A program made the position numbers and the translations under genes. DNA of 64,000 bases. It comes from Ampelocalamus luodianensis. Taxonomy: Eukaryota; Streptophyta; Magnoliopsida; Poales; Poaceae. Positions 34,701-47,429 of this stretch are shown in pieces (within the stretch, counting starts at the first letter, position 1; the number at the start of each line of letters is the position of its first letter). Location of the stretch: positions 29,005,080 through 29,069,079 of the forward strand of contig CM070617.1 of the NCBI GenBank assembly GCA_036346255.1, in the 5' to 3' direction. Below the pieces are notes generated by a model, which was not told where the DNA came from, did not search any database, and saw only the letters and a program-made list of their open reading frames with translations.

Positions 34701-37186
34701 GTCAGTCGATGCTGTGCCATTGGTGCGGTGGAGTACGACGGCTTCCATGTGGGAGTCAGCGACGTCGTCGCATCTCTCCTACAAACGTTGCATCAAGGGG
34801 CGAGAAGGATGCTGCTGTTGTCCCGTGTTGGGTGCCTATGCCCCTGACGACTCCTGCGATGTCAAGCCACGCCAAGGGGTTGCTTTCCATTGGAGGTTCG
34901 TTGTGTTAGATTAACTTCCTATTATGTGGACCTACATGAGTTTAATACATATTAGCTATCTATTTTGGTTGGCTCAAATATATAAAGTGATCAAATAATA
35001 TTATTAAGAGCTTGAGTATCTATAAAGAAAATATGAACTTGAATTTAAATCTATGTAGAGACCTGTTTGGAATCTATCTCTAATAATGAGACAGGATAGG
35101 ATTATAATACTAAAGGCTATAAATAAGGGTCGTGTCCTCTCATCAGAGTAACTCATTCCATACCACCTATCTCCATCTATAGTTGGAACTTGTGGCTTAC
35201 CTTTTGGTGGGAAAGACCAAACCTTAAGTAGACAGAACACCTGTTCATCTACTACTACAGATCAATTCTTCATCGACAATGGTATCGTCATCTGGTATGT
35301 TCTTCAATTTACAGATTAGATCGTGTGTTGCACTAACCGCATACAAGATCTGTTTTAGTTCTATCATGTTGCTCCTCGTTCATGTGACGCGACGTCGTCA
35401 CCGTGCCCTTTCGTTGACATATTGACAAGGTTTTGGCCCATGGCCGCCACCTGATAGCTTGAGGATGAGTTGTCTCGCCGTGAAGGGGTGCAATGTTGGG
35501 GTGTGGTACTGTAGCAATACCACGTGGACAGTAGTCATGTGCTGTAGCATTAGGATTGGGATAAGAATATCTATTTCCCTAGATAGTTGATTAGTTTCCA
35601 TATATAGAGATTAGTTAATTGGAAAGGCTATCTATTAGTTAAGAAGATCATCATTTAGATTGATCTTATCCATAATTGTTAGAAAAGCCCTCTATATAAG
35701 GAGGCCTATTGTAATCGTTTGCATTAAGCAAGAAGAAATAATCTAGTCTCTCCCACGGTTCATCATCCCAGTCCATGGTCCCTCCTTTCTCTTAAGAATC
35801 CTTCTCCTTCAACCGAGCCATACCGACCCTCCTTTGTACGGTATTTACCCCGATGATCTAAGATTCATAACAATCAGTCATACTGCACCAGCCACGAACC
35901 AGACCATGCACACGAAATGGTTAGGCCCAGTTAACTGTACTTGTTTACGTCAGAACCTCATGTGATCAATCTGTTCTTTCTGATATTTTGTCTGACAATG
36001 CAATCAGACGACACCCCTTAATCTTATCCCATCTTTCCTGATATGTCATAGCTAGGCCTACTGCATCAAGTTCCCTCTCAGGATCATTTGCTGTGAAATC
36101 AAGTTCGACCAGAACGAAGAAACTATGATGCTGTAGTGATGTGCTTCGGTCACAGCGTATTTGTTGGGAAATTAACATAATCCCCAAGTTCAGCTAACAC
36201 ATTGGTGATTCAGAAAGTGTGTCTACAAGAGATTGGCTCAACATTGACAAGAGAGCTACAGAACTTCTGATAAGTTGAACTGTAACCTCCGCTAAATTCA
36301 TAAATTGGAGAGTAACAAGATGATTGGATGCAATGCCTATAGAACTAAGCTATTAAAGTGTTGTAAAAATTATAGGAAAGTTCGTCGGATAAAAATCAGT
36401 GTTCTTCCATAAAAGGCAACAAAATCAACGACTAAATAACGAATTGGGTTGTTTGCCACTTTTGTTACTGTTCTGGACAACCTTTTAAAGCATTTATGAG
36501 CTTGATAATGGTACATGCAATTTAAGCCCGTATGAGCTTGCTTGGCAATGCCAGCGTAAGTTAAACATCCCTATTCAAGCAAACTATAATAAATCAAGTT
36601 TCCATTATAAATAGAAAGTTAGGAACACTCCTAACCAGGACAGTTCCATGAGCAACCAAACACTAGCATGGCAAACTTCACTTGGGAAGATGTAATAAAC
36701 AGCAGCTATCATGAGATTAAATGGGACATAACGTAACGGCTGGTAGACTGACCTTGCAAGCCAACGAACATGACCACGCATGGCTTCCCTTTCTTGGGTG
36801 TGAAGGAAGGCTTCCCAGGATCCAACATGTTGCAGAGCTCCGTGAAGACGGCCTACCAAAAAGCAACAAGGCAATTAACAAGAGGCAGAATTTCCCCCAA
36901 AATACACCGACATCTCCCAAAGCTTCCTCGGTTTGGGCGGAGGGGGGGACCTGACCTGCTGGATGATGCGGCGCTTGTTGGTGCCTGCGGCGAGCGTCTC
37001 GAGGTTGACGATGCGCTTGATGTTGGCCTGCATGTCGCGGACCATCTTGAACTGGACGTCGGCCTGCAGGAGCGCGCGCGAGATCTCGTTGAGGCAGTCG
37101 CTGAGGACCTTCTCGTCGATGACGGTGGCGTTGCTCATCTGCGCCAGCGCGCGGGAGATGCTCCCGCCGAGCTGCGCGAGCACCAT
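31727..37186 (-). CDS. SRP54: Signal recognition particle 54 kDa protein (SRP54)
   Basis: SRP54 is the GTPase of the cytosolic signal recognition particle. It binds signal sequences on ribosomes and docks with the ER receptor. Nine exons on the complement, all GT-AG and in phase, give 496 residues, the family length: 36956-37186, 36753-36852, 33699-33852, 33473-33623, 33238-33386, 32624-32724, 32390-32547, 32147-32261 and 31727-32058. The N domain starts MVLAQLGGSISRALAQM. The P-loop GLQGSGKTT falls at about residues 108-116, DTSGR at 190-194 and TKMDGHAKGG at 248-257. The Met-rich M domain ends MGGLQSLMKQMGSKEMNGMF. Plants have cytosolic and chloroplast forms; the absence of a transit peptide supports the cytosolic one. 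Intron 2 (2.9 kb) holds a truncated LTR element. Confidence 0.96.
34296..35872 (+). mobile_element. Truncated, internally deleted LTR element in SRP54 intron 2
   Basis: A primer-binding-like TAGTATCAGAGCC (34296-34308) starts the element without an upstream LTR. A 207-codon gag-like frame (34286-34909) follows. A 379-bp LTR (35494-35872, TGTTGGGG to ATTCATAACA) closes the element. Just before it, the frame GCTTGAGGATGAGTTG gives LEDEL, a phrase seen near the end of grass Ty3-gypsy polyproteins, so a gypsy origin is likelier than copia. Pol is missing. The orientation is opposite to SRP54. Another LTR-like block may be nested at about 34904-35259. Confidence 0.55.
35494..35872 (+). repeat. 3' LTR of the intronic element, 379 bp
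   Basis: TG...CA termini (TGTTGGGGTGTGG and GATTCATAACA) with a TATATAAGG promoter-like motif at about 35693-35701. A purine-rich GTGAAGGGG stretch precedes it. Confidence 0.6.
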
Positions 37187-37640
37187 CTTGCCGGATTCGG
37201 GGGTTCTCCCTCCCTGCCTTCCCCTTCCGGTGGTGGTCTCCGCGAGTGGGGGAGAGAATTAGGGTTCGAATTGGGGAGGACGCGGAGGAGGAGGAAGTGA
37301 TGTGGACATGACGGGGCCTGAAAGCCGATGGACTAAGGGGGTTTTGGACGGGACGGAGTTCTATCTAGCATTCGAAACAGGGTATTATCCACTCAAATGT
37401 ATCAATCGAGGATATTGCCGTGGGTTTTTGGTGTGTTTTCGGGCAGCCAGTGGCGGCGAGTAGCGACACAAGGACACAGGGCCACGCAAATGCTCGGCCG
37501 GCGCCCGCTGTCCGTGGCCTGCACACGCCCGTCCTGCCTAACCGAGCAACCGAGCGGCCAGCGGCAGATCTGCCGTCTGCCCCTTGTAGCCGGCGCGGCA
37601 TGGGCGTGCCGATGTGGGCACAAATAATGAGTTCGTGAAG
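37187..37640 (-). promoter_or_regulatory. SRP54 upstream region
   Basis: The GC-rich 5' leader of SRP54 runs to about 37320, followed by sequence with overlapping frames on both strands (37397-37676) and no recognised protein. Promoter role is inferred from position. Confidence 0.4.
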
Positions 37641-37748
37641 GTTCTCACCGACTCTCGCACTTCTAAGTCTCATCATTCCAATTCACATATGCATCTTTCA
37701 AAGTTAGACTGAAGTGACCGTGAATAAATCGCAAGATTCTCACATGAC

Positions 37749-38018
37749 TTAGTATGCAAGATTTTTAAAAACGCTCATCTTTTGCAATTCATGAGCATAG
37801 AAGAACTTGGGGTTGATATGCTTTGTGAGAGGATTCTTCATAACCCATCCTACTTGTGCAACACAAGTGCATTTATCTTCATAGATAATAGTGGGGTTAG
37901 TGCGGCATTCAATCCACATGACTGTTGGATGTGGTGAATCATCCGCCGAAGCCAAAATACATTCTTGTGAGGCCTCGTACAACGCTATTGTTTCCGAGTG
38001 GTTCGTCGAAGTCGGCAC
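37749..38018 (-). pseudogene. copia-3 RNase H remnant
   Basis: The frame includes STNHSETIALYEASQECILA and TKHINPKFFYAHELQ, matching the C-terminal copia RNase H region. Confidence 0.7.
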
Positions 38019-38314
38019 AAGACTCTGCTTAGACGATTTTCATGGAATTGCGGTTCCACCACATAGGAATACATAGCATGTTTGCTATTTGGCTGTATGC
38101 GGGTCCTACAAGTACTCGTTATATGCATTGTCATTCATAGTTAAGTCTTTGTTCTTTCTGTAGAACAGACTAAATTCTTTGCTTCTTTGGAGGTATCGGA
38201 AGATGTCATTTATTCCCTGCCAATGTCTTTGGTAGGTTCTGCACTATACCTTGCTAGTAGGATCACGGCAAATACAATGTCCGTTCTAGTGCTTTGCTAA
38301 ATACATTAGTGCTT

Positions 38315-38972
38315 CTATTGCACTTCGGTGGGAATTCGGTCCCGTGACTTCCTCCTCTTCTTTAGGTCTGTACGGTCTTTGTCTTGCTGCAAAGATCTCC
38401 CGACCATTGGCACTTTCAAAGGGTATGCCTTCGCAAAGTCGAACCTTTCTAACACCTTCTGAGTGTAGGCTGACTGATGCACTAATATCCCTTCAGGGGC
38501 ATGCTCAAGCTGCAAGCCTAAGCAATATTTGGTTTTACCCAAACCTTTCTTTTCGGACTCTGACTCCAGGTAAGAGCTTGCTTTCTTAATATCCTTCAGG
38601 GTTCCGATGATATTCAGATCATCTTCATACTCTAAGATTATATAAAATCCATTCTGGGATCGTCGTATAAATACACAGAGATTATTCTCATTGTTCGTGT
38701 AGCCTTTCTTGCATAGAAAGTCGCTTCAAGCGATTATACCACATTATGCCTGGTTGCTTAAGTTCGTACAATGACTTTATGAGTTTCACACTGTACATAT
38801 TTCTATTTGCTCTGTTTTGGTTCGGGACAGTGATACATTCAGGTATCTTCATATAAATGTCCGAATCCAATATTTCATAAAGGTATGCTGGTACCCTATC
38901 CATCAATTTTACTTCTAACCTCAAGTTCACTGCCATTGAGATAAATATTTTAAAAAAGGGAGTTCCGCCCAT
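38315..38972 (-). pseudogene. copia-3 reverse transcriptase remnants
   Basis: Two frames carry RT pieces: KLIKSLYELKQPGIMWYNRL (38688-38972) and KTKYCLGLQLEHAPEGILVH (38315-38542). The YVDD catalytic region between them is degraded. Confidence 0.75.
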
Positions 38973-39909
38973 GACCGGGGAATAGGTTTCTTCATAATCA
39001 TCTCCTGGATGTTCAGTGAAAACTTGTACAACGAGCCTTGCTTCTTTTCATTTCTCTTCAACAAATACCCACTTATACCCTACGGGTGCACAAGGGAGAC
39101 GTGCGCTTACAGGCCCAAACGTCTTTCTTTTATTCTGAGAGAATAATTCAGTTTCTATTGTCTTCTCTCAATCTTCTCAATCTGATCTTTTCTTTCATTC
39201 AGCGAGCGATGCAGGGCTCTGAATCAAGATTGATGATTGTGGTAAGTTTCTTTGCAAAGTAAATATCGACATTGGCTGTTGTCATATTCAAAGATTCTCC
39301 GAGGTCATAAAGTTTATAACTATTCCTTCAAAGGGCGGTTCTTCTAATGCTTCTACTTGCTCACCGCCGCTTCCAATTGCGGGCAAGTCCTTTAGTTTTT
39401 CACCCGATGTGTGCGCACATCCATGCCGATGTCTCCTTCATGGGAATGTTCAATTCGTATGCCTTTCCGAAGGTTCCATACCGATGCCGTGTCTCAACCG
39501 CTCCCCTTCGTTCTCAGGGCACTTGGTGATTGGTCGTGTCAAGTCCTTCTTATCCTTTTTCACCAGCGCCCGGTTGCCATTTTGATTCGAGGGACCGGAG
39601 TTCTCGTCCTTTTATTCCGAGGCCTCTCGGGCGGGATTAGGATACCTTCAATGGTATTTCAACCTCTCCGGTGCATTGCTTGCGTGCAAATGCTACTTAT
39701 TCACGCTCTTCAAATCACTAAAGTAGTCCGCGGTTGATTCGCTAATACTTGCAAATCAATTATCTTCGGACTTCAATTGTCTTCTAGACTTCAATTCAAT
39801 TATCTTACGGATTGCAATTATCTTCTGGACTTCTCTATTTGCTTCACTAGTGTTCGGGTTATATGCATAGATTTCAATTATCTTCTGGACTTCAAATGTC
39901 TTCTAGACA

Positions 39910-40700
39910 TCAATTATTTCCCGACATTATTATCAAGGGTTGATTTCCTCCCCCTAATGACGGGAAACTAATCTCATCTATTGTACTATCAGCGAATCGG
40001 GTATTATACAAATCTCCAGTCATATGGTCCAAATACTTGATTATGGATGCTGTCTCATAACCAATGTATATCCCAGACTTTCGGAGAAGACCCATTGCAG
40101 TTCGCTGTGGTGGTAGTATAGGTACATAAACCTTGCAACCAAACCTGCGAAGATGAGTAGTTTTCGGTGCTGACCCTTATGCTAGTTGCATAGGTAGATG
40201 GATGTTATAGGCCGACGGTCTAAAATTGATGAGAGTCTGCGAGCGGCGGATCACGTGTCCCCAACATGTAGTTGGCAAATTACAATTCTTCAAAGTTCGC
40301 TAGTCCATTCGGTGTGGACATGCGATGTAATGCTCAACTTTTAATTCCCGCCATGCAATAATCATCAAATGCTTTCAAAGTAAATTCTCTTGTGTTGTCC
40401 ATTCGTGGACTTCATATGATGATCAGGAAAAATATTTCTAATTTAATTATCTACAAGATTGGCTTTGCAAAAGCATGATTTCTCGTAGACAATAAACATA
40501 TGTGCGACCATTCCGAGGAAGTATCGATGAGCACTATAAAAATACCTAATTCACCCTTACAGGGGTTGTATAGGACCGCAAAAGTCTCCCTGGATACGGT
40601 CCAGGAATGCAGGGAGCAAAAGGTCTAATAATTAATTTCCCGGTGGCACATGCGGGGCACACAAATTCTTCCAGATTCGGAAATTCTTTATATTCATATT
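39910..40700 (-). pseudogene. copia-3 integrase remnants
   Basis: GIYIGYETASIIKYLDHMTG followed by FADSTIDEISFPSLGG (39910-40095) resembles the region just after the copia integrase core. Upstream, sequence near 40560-40680 still reads CPTCA and PFAPCIPGPYPG in a short frame. Confidence 0.65.
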
Positions 40701-42599
40701 ATGTCCTCAGTGAATTGTTAATTATATCTCTCATTATCCTAAGACCTAGGCGCATAATCTATCATGCCGTAGATAGATAAGTTCAGAGCTTCTAAAATAC
40801 GGTTTTCAAGGCAAGATAGTCACAGGTGCCTTAATATTAGTGTAGTATAGCCCAGTTTCATATGAAGGAAGACATTCTAATGCTATTTTTCACTTTCTTC
40901 ACGCTTTGTAATGAGCGGTATTCTGCACTATACTCTTCTTCGCCTCTACACTAAACTGTTGCATAAATATCCTTGAGAGTTCTAGTCGATTCTGGGTACA
41001 ACAAGTCTTCTTCAATGACCAAAGTTGTGCCCATTGGGAGTATAATTGTGGCCCTTCCTGAGCCTATTATACAAGTATCGCTGCTTGTGATTGTCGTAAG
41101 ACTACCAGCATTCTTGCTGATCGACTGGAAAAATTTCCGTTTCTCTTAGGATGGTTTTCATTGTGCCGCTACATGCTAAGCACACTTCCTCCATAGGGCA
41201 CCACACGCGTTCTAATATAATGTACTTTATTAATATGTAGCAGAAAGCAAGCAACACATAAATAAAATACTTCAAATATCAGAACATAACTTGCTATTAT
41301 AAAAACGGAAAAATAAGTCTTGCAGGACTCATAATAAGAATTTAATGCTTTGCTCTTCTAGAGCTTGCAACCATTATTCAATAATTCAAAATTCTGCTTC
41401 AATTACAAACTGCTAGTTTCTATAAAAGATCCGAGTGCCATGCGTGCACTAGATTGAATCGACGAAGTATTCAGGAACTTCTGCCTCAATCTGCTCCATG
41501 GCGATCTTCTCATCTTGGGCAACTACATTTGCGCGTAGCAATGTCCAAGGAGGGTTGATGGGGTCGCTATTGGGTCGCCCACATCCATAGGTGCATTAAT
41601 GGATGTGGACCTCTATGCTGCAATGGCGAGGTGTGCCACATGTTGTTTATTTGCCCTTCTTTTAGACCGAAAATCATCAATAACGTGCACGACTCATGAC
41701 CTTACTCTTCTTGATCCTCTCATTCGTGAGAGGCTTCATCACCTTGTAGCTGCTAGCAGTGGCTTCATGGCCAACACTACTACTAGGTGGCTGCGAGATG
41801 TAGTTCTTTCTTAGAACATCATCTTGAGTTTCCGCAACTTACATGATGTCAATTAATTCGGCATCGCATGTAGCCGTCTTGACGATAGTTGCGTCGGATT
41901 GCACCGCGTTCTGGTGAAAGGTAGAGAGAGTCTTCTCAATTTTCTACTGCATCCGTGATTACATTACCACAGAATTAAAGACTGATACAAATTCTATACA
42001 AAATCTGGCCATACTGGGTCAGTTCTTCAAACTACTGGTTCATGATGCCAGTCATATTTATATTCATACAAAAGGTTCAAGGGATTACTGCTAGTAATCT
42101 GCATAAAATGGTTGTAAAATTCTCATAATGCTCATCGAACTCCAGGTTCATATTCCCGTATTTTTCTATGCATTTTTCATGATTTACTGCTATTTTCAGT
42201 GATTAAAAGCAATATATACAATTATAGATAATCAAAACAGTAAATACAGTAAATAAATTGCATAGAAATAATAATAACAAAATTAAACATGCTTCAAATG
42301 CTCAAAATATGCAAAATTTTGGATTCCCGAAGCCCTTTTCTGCTGGAAAACAAGACTTCCGGCGAAAACTGCAAGTTTCGGGGTTTAAAATGCGAAATTT
42401 CAGTTCTGAGAGAAAATTCACGTAATTTTCAGTAATTCTGAGGGTTTATTTGCAAAATCGGATTTCTTTTCCAATTTCTTTTTTCTTTTTCTTTCCACCA
42501 GCTGGGCCTATTTCTTTCCTACCAACCCGCCACTCATCCTCCTAAAAAAATAAAAGGGCCCACCCGCCAATTAAAGAATATGGGGTAGGGTTTCCTACC

Positions 42600-43110
42600 C
42601 TATTCATCCGATGGCGGCGCGTGCAAGTGGCGGCGCGGCGAGGCGGGCCTGCGACGGCGGGCGGCGATGCGGCGTCGCGCGACCTATGCGGCCGGCGGCA
42701 TGGCTCAAGGCGTCGGCGGCGGCGTGGCTCTGGCGGCGGCGGCGGCGCGCAGCGTGCAGAGTGGCGCCGCACGGCGAGGCGGGGCGTTACGGCGCGCGGG
42801 CGGCGTGCAAAATGGCGGCGCCGCGCGAGTCGAGGCCGCTACGGGCGGCGGCGGCGATGGCGGCGCGACCTGCGGGGCGCGCGAGCAGCGGTGCAAGCGG
42901 CGCCGTCGGCTACGGAGCGCCGAGCGGCGAGGCGGGCCGGCCGCCGCCGGCCGGGCGCGAGGCGTCGCCACGGCCGGCGGCGAGGCGCGCCACGGGCGGC
43001 GGGCGGCGGCCGGCCGGCGGGAGGACACGTGGCGCATGGCGCAGCGACGGTTCTATGGCGGCGGCGCTCGGCCGGCCGCGCTCCCACTCCCGTTTTTTCT
43101 TTTGCTTGAG
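42600..43110. other. Extremely GC-rich block, probable retroelement leader
   Basis: CGGCGGGCGGC-type sequence with long frames open on several frames and strands. Composition and position match the leaders of copia-1 and copia-2, so a copia-3 leader is the best guess. No gene is called. Confidence 0.4.
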
Positions 43111-43640
43111 TGATGTATGGCCGGCGGTGGTGGTGCGTCCGTGTGGCGGGCGCGCGCGGCCGCGGGCGGCGGCGGTCATGCGGGCTAGGCGCGGCGACCA
43201 ACCTTGCACGGGGCACCGAGCGCGCGCGCGGTCTGCCACGGCGCACACACGGCTAGCTCGCGCGCGCGGTCGGGAAAGGGGCGGAGCGCGAAGCCAGCTG
43301 GGCCCCCGCATACAGTGCGCGCACGGTCGGGAAAGGGTGGCCTGCCAGTACGTAAATTGAATGTGCGCGCGGCTGGCGTGGTATGTAACACCGTTACACC
43401 GAGACCAGACTCGTCCTTGACTTTACTCTATTCGTGTGGCCTATAAGTGGAGTTATATATCAACTGCGAGATGCCTGTCTATTTTATGAAAATTGATACG
43501 ATGGGATGTCCGATACAACATTTTCTGTTGTACACATCTAGGGTTAAAAAACCTAGCCAATTTCTTGGAGCAAAATCTAGGTTTGATGAGGGATTTTTTT
43601 TTCTGATGCGGTGCGATGGGGCTTTGTAGGCAACGATACT
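43111..43640. other. Unassigned GC-rich to AT-rich transition
   Basis: Contains two GCGCGCGGTCGGGAAAGGG-type near repeats at about 43262 and 43319. No coding or transposon structure is recognised. Confidence 0.4.
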
Positions 43641-44270
43641 CTTAAGTGGCTATGCCCTTATCCGGTATTTTTTTGTTGCAACGATATTTTTGATTTGTTG
43701 TACAAGAGTAAACTTTTTATTGTAGTACCTTCACTACTTTGATTGTTGCATCATTGTTTTAAAATATTGCAACAATTATTTTTGGATGTTTCCATTGTTA
43801 TTTTCAAATGTTGCAATGTTGTAACACCAAATTTTGTTTGTTTGGGATATTTGAACTAGTTTTTAAAAAAGCGCAGCTAAGTTCTATACTGATGGTTTCA
43901 TGCAATTTTGATGAGAATATGGTTTTTTTTTCTTGCCATTGTATTTGTTAGTTGTGTATTTTGTTGCACACATTGTCTACAGATGTTTCTTCAAATTGTT
44001 GCATACGTATTTCCAAATTGTTGCAATTGGTATAACATCGCATATTCATTTTATTTCGAATTTTTTGTGTTAGTTGTTCAAATACATCTTCCTATAGGAA
44101 CGACATGTGTAGCTTTCAATGTTTTTGTGAAGAGATTTGAACCTTTTTCCAATATTTTTGAGACTAAAACCGATTTTTTATTGCAGATGTTAAAATAGTT
44201 TGTTGCATATGTTATATTAGAATGTTGGCGTGTGATGGGAATACGTCCGAGCGCTAGTTGCTCCTTCTCG
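43640..44270 (+). repeat. TTGTTGCA-rich repeat arm (left)
   Basis: T-rich sequence in which TTGTTGCA, ATTGTTGCA or ATGTTGCA recurs many times. It ends near GATGGGAATACGTCCGAG. The same style and a similar end motif occur inverted at 47430-48060. Confidence 0.55.
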
Positions 44271-44307
44271 CCAATCATCCTTTCATTTGAATTTCAGATT
44301 AACATAC

Positions 44308-45124
44308 CATCGCGTCGCACACAGATCTCAGGAATATTTTTCACTTGATCATTGATTCTGACATTGTAGACTCTAGTCTCAATATCACCCCAACATAGAC
44401 TGCAGAAATAAGGAAAAGAATAATGACTGTATACCCTTAGTAAAATTTAGACTCCGAATTAAAGTTCTGATGTCATATCATACTAGAGAAAAACATAATC
44501 TTATGCTTTAAACCACATACTTCTTAACCAACTTTTGTACAGCATATGCACCAAGCTGCTCATTATGAACAGCTATTCGATGCCACTGAGCTGGCATTGG
44601 CAAGTTCTCTGCACGTACTGTCCTCTGGTCAAACATGTCCCCTGTCCCAACAGTAAATACAGTTACCGTATGCCCATTCCTCAATATTTTCTGCAGTCAC
44701 TTGTCCAACTTTGCCACAAATAATTGCCTAGCAAGACCGAAATAAGTCAACTGAGTGTCAAAATTCATTCCCCGGGAATCAATGTACGAATAGTTGCTTT
44801 CATAGAATGTATGAATGCATCAAATACCCGGTGCACACCACGGAACTGGGTATCTCTCCTAGAAGCTGTAAAATCATCTCGGCATCACCACCCATGTCAT
44901 TCTTCTCATCAACATCAGAAAAAGAAACTGTAGAGCTCCATGCTTGCGATTTTTTGTATACATCTACAAAGAAGAAGAAAAGACAGCCATGGAGTTATAT
45001 ATATGATGAGCACCTTCAACGAACAAAAGACTAAGAGAAATATTACCCACCAACTGAATTTCTTTGCTGTCCTAAGAGCCTCCTCAGGCTCAAGCTCTTG
45101 AGCAATTTCGTACTCATCGGAAGC
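44308..45124 (-). pseudogene. Mitochondrial single-stranded DNA-binding protein (mtSSB) pseudogene
   Basis: Exon-like segments on the complement are 44828-44963, 44521-44727 and 44308-44399, all with GT-AG borders; 45051-45124 may be another exon but is not recognised. Family phrases are WSSTVSFSDVDEKNDMGGDA, RGVHR, AIICGKVGQ, MFDQRTVRAENLPMPAQWHR, IAVHNEQLGAYAVQKLVKK and IPEICVRRDG. The OB-fold SSB coats single-stranded mitochondrial DNA. The reading frame is broken at least three times: within 44828-44963, near 44691-44700 and near 44390. The usual C-terminal exon is missing, replaced by the TTGTTGCA-rich arm. A likely 5' non-coding exon remains at about 47235-47300. Confidence 0.75.
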
Positions 45125-45634
45125 CTACATACATGGAGAAAAGGAGTGAAATGACATAAACAACTTCAACAGCAAACGAATGCAGCTGGTTTGTGTGTGC
45201 AATTCATGAAAGATCTGTTATCGAAAGTTCAACAATGTAGTAAGAGCGCATAGCAAACTGTTAAGTACTTCCCGTCTGCTTTGCCTAAGGGACATAGTAT
45301 CTCTCATATCTCATCCTCACCAACTCCCGAGACATCAAAAACTGGAAGTGCCAAAGGAACCCCACTGAGGTATTTCAAGTTTTCAACAAACACCTTGCGT
45401 GCCACCCCCCCCCCTCTAGTACAGTAGCACAGCAACACAGAACTCCCTCCTTTTTTTTCCGGAGAAAGAACCCAGAACTGCTTCTTACAGCATGAAATGG
45501 CAAAACGGAAAGATAGAAAAACGTTCGGGAACAATCGGGCAACTCTTCTTGAGTCATCCGTTAAAAAAAACTCTTACCTGAATCATTGACGAATATTTGC
45601 CACTTGAACGGCGGCACAATACAGATAGTTAAAA

Positions 45635-47145
45635 GAAATAAGTCCAGATTACTCATTCGAACTATTAGAAAAGTCTAATTTATCTCCTGAACTTTAAAAC
45701 CGGTTATTTAACCCTTTAAATTTGCAAAATCCGGTCAATAAACCTCTCATGCCGATTTTAAGTGGCGGTTTTGCATACGTGACAGTGGTTTTGCTGACTG
45801 GAGAGAGAGAGAGCGCGCAACAAGAGAGACAGAGGAGAGGAGGCGTCGAGCTGCTCACGCCACCCGCCTCTCCTGCGACCTCCCCGTCCCCGCCGCCGCC
45901 GCCGGCCGCGCGCTCTACGCCTCCCCCGTCGAGCTCCGCGGGGGCTCCTTCACCGTCGCCACCCCGGCTCCTCCTCGGCTCGGCCGGGCGCCTCTCTGCT
46001 GGCTTGCTTCCCTGGCTCGGCCCACCCGGCTCCTCCCCGCCTCCTTTGGTGATTCGCCGCTCCGGCGATGCCACCGCCGCACCGGCCCTGTCACCAAGAG
46101 CCTCCCGAGCCAAGGAGTACTTCCCCTCGAACGGAGTTGCTTTTGGTTCACCATTGCCGCCGCATTTGCTCGTCTTCATCAGCTTCGGCCACTTTCTTCT
46201 ACCCCGTTGATCTCCCTCCACCGTTCTTCTCCGATGCCCATTCTTGGCTTGGTAGGTCTTCTGAGCTTCATTCTCACCCATGCTTCCACGATCTCTCGTC
46301 AAGAGTCGGTCGAATGCCGTTGTTGGATTTGGCCGAGCACCATCGTCGCCTCCTTGTTGTCGTGCCGCTGCTTCGGTGATGCCACCACCGCACCAACCCC
46401 GTCACCAAGAGCTTCCCGAGCCAAGGAGTACTTTCCCCCAAACGAAGTTGCTTTTGGTTCACCGTTACTGCTGCATTTGCCCATCTTCATCGACTCCGAC
46501 CACTTTCTTCTACCCCGTCGATCTCCCTCTACCGTTCTTCTCCAACGCCCATTCTTGGCTTGGTAGGTCCCCTGAGCTTCACTCTTACCCATACTTCTAC
46601 GATATCTCGTTAAGAGTCGGCCGAATACTGTTGTCGGATTTGGTCGAGCGCCGCCGCCGCCCCCTTGTTGTCGCGCCGCCACTCCGGCGACTCTCCGGCG
46701 TCGCAACTACTGTCATCGACTCCGCCTCACCAAAAGCTTCCCATCCTAGCCCTTGTCCGGCTCCGCCGTGCCCTCCTCCGCCAGCGGTGAGCCCAAGCTG
46801 CGATCCTCCCTCCGTTGTTCGTAAATCGGACAGCACTGTTCCCCTGTCATTAGAGCAAATCCCCTTCGATTAGCTCCAAGGCAATGATTAGTGTGTGCTA
46901 ATGATGCCTTAACGGCCGCTTTGAGTCAACGCCATGTGGAATAGGGAGGAGAGAGCGAGAAGTGGCCACGTTGCATGCTGACTTGGATAAAAATGGCCAC
47001 GTGTGCAAAACCACCCCAGCAAACCGGCCCGAGGGGTGTATTGACCGGATTTCGCAAGTTGAGGAGATTAAATAACCGATTTTGAAGTTCAGGGGGGTAA
47101 ACTAGACTTTTGTGATAGTTGGAGGGAGTAAACTGGACCTATTCC
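45635..47145. mobile_element. Mutator-like element, 1.5 kb, non-autonomous
   Basis: A 9-bp target duplication with one mismatch (TAGTTAAAA at 45626-45634, TAATTAAAA at 47146-47154) flanks inverted repeats of about 140 bp. The ends begin GAAATAAGTCCAG and, on the complement of the right, GGAATAGGTCCAG. Further paired blocks include AAATCCGGTCAAT and CGGTTATTTAA. The interior is GC-rich, encodes no transposase and contains a tandem duplication of about 311 bp. It interrupts the 5' part of the mtSSB pseudogene locus. Confidence 0.85.
46061..46683. repeat. Tandem duplication of about 311 bp inside the MULE
   Basis: Units 46061-46371 and 46372-46683 align end to end, sharing CCAAGGAGTACTT, GTTGCTTTTGGTTCACC and CCCATTCTTGGCTTGGTAGG. 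They differ at many scattered positions, so the duplication is old. Frames on both strands are open but unrecognised. Confidence 0.85.
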
Positions 47146-47429
47146 TAATTAAAAAGATCGAAAACAGGTTGATGCATCGATGGCAAAAGGTTTCGAGAGC
47201 GATGCGTAAAAGATTCCGTCTTTACCTGGAGATGGAGAGGGTCCGTGGAGGGTGGTGGGGAGAGCTCGGTCGGGCGCTATGAAGGGAGCAAAAACGAAGA
47301 CGATATACAGAGGAGGAGAAGGTGAGGCAGGTCGGAGGTGTTCGCAGTCAGGGACACGTTACAAAATACAAACGTTGAATTAGGGCCCAATGCACCTAAT
47401 AGCATCTTGTTTATTAGGACATCGAGGAG

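Larger units (their letters stand above)
37640..42500 (-). mobile_element. Decayed Ty1-copia retrotransposon (copia-3)
   Basis: On the complement the order is gag remnant (about 42000-41450), protease/pre-integrase region, integrase (about 40700-39900), RT (about 39000-38300) and RNase H (about 38050-37740), as in Ty1-copia. Every domain is broken by stops and shifts. No LTR pair, primer-binding site or target duplication could be found, so the borders are approximate. The GC-rich block at 42600-43110 may be its leader. Confidence 0.75.

Noticed and set aside
42611..43360. A 249-codon Ala/Arg-rich protein
   Set aside because: Several frames on both strands are equally open in this CGG-rich block; no motif and no splice or start context.
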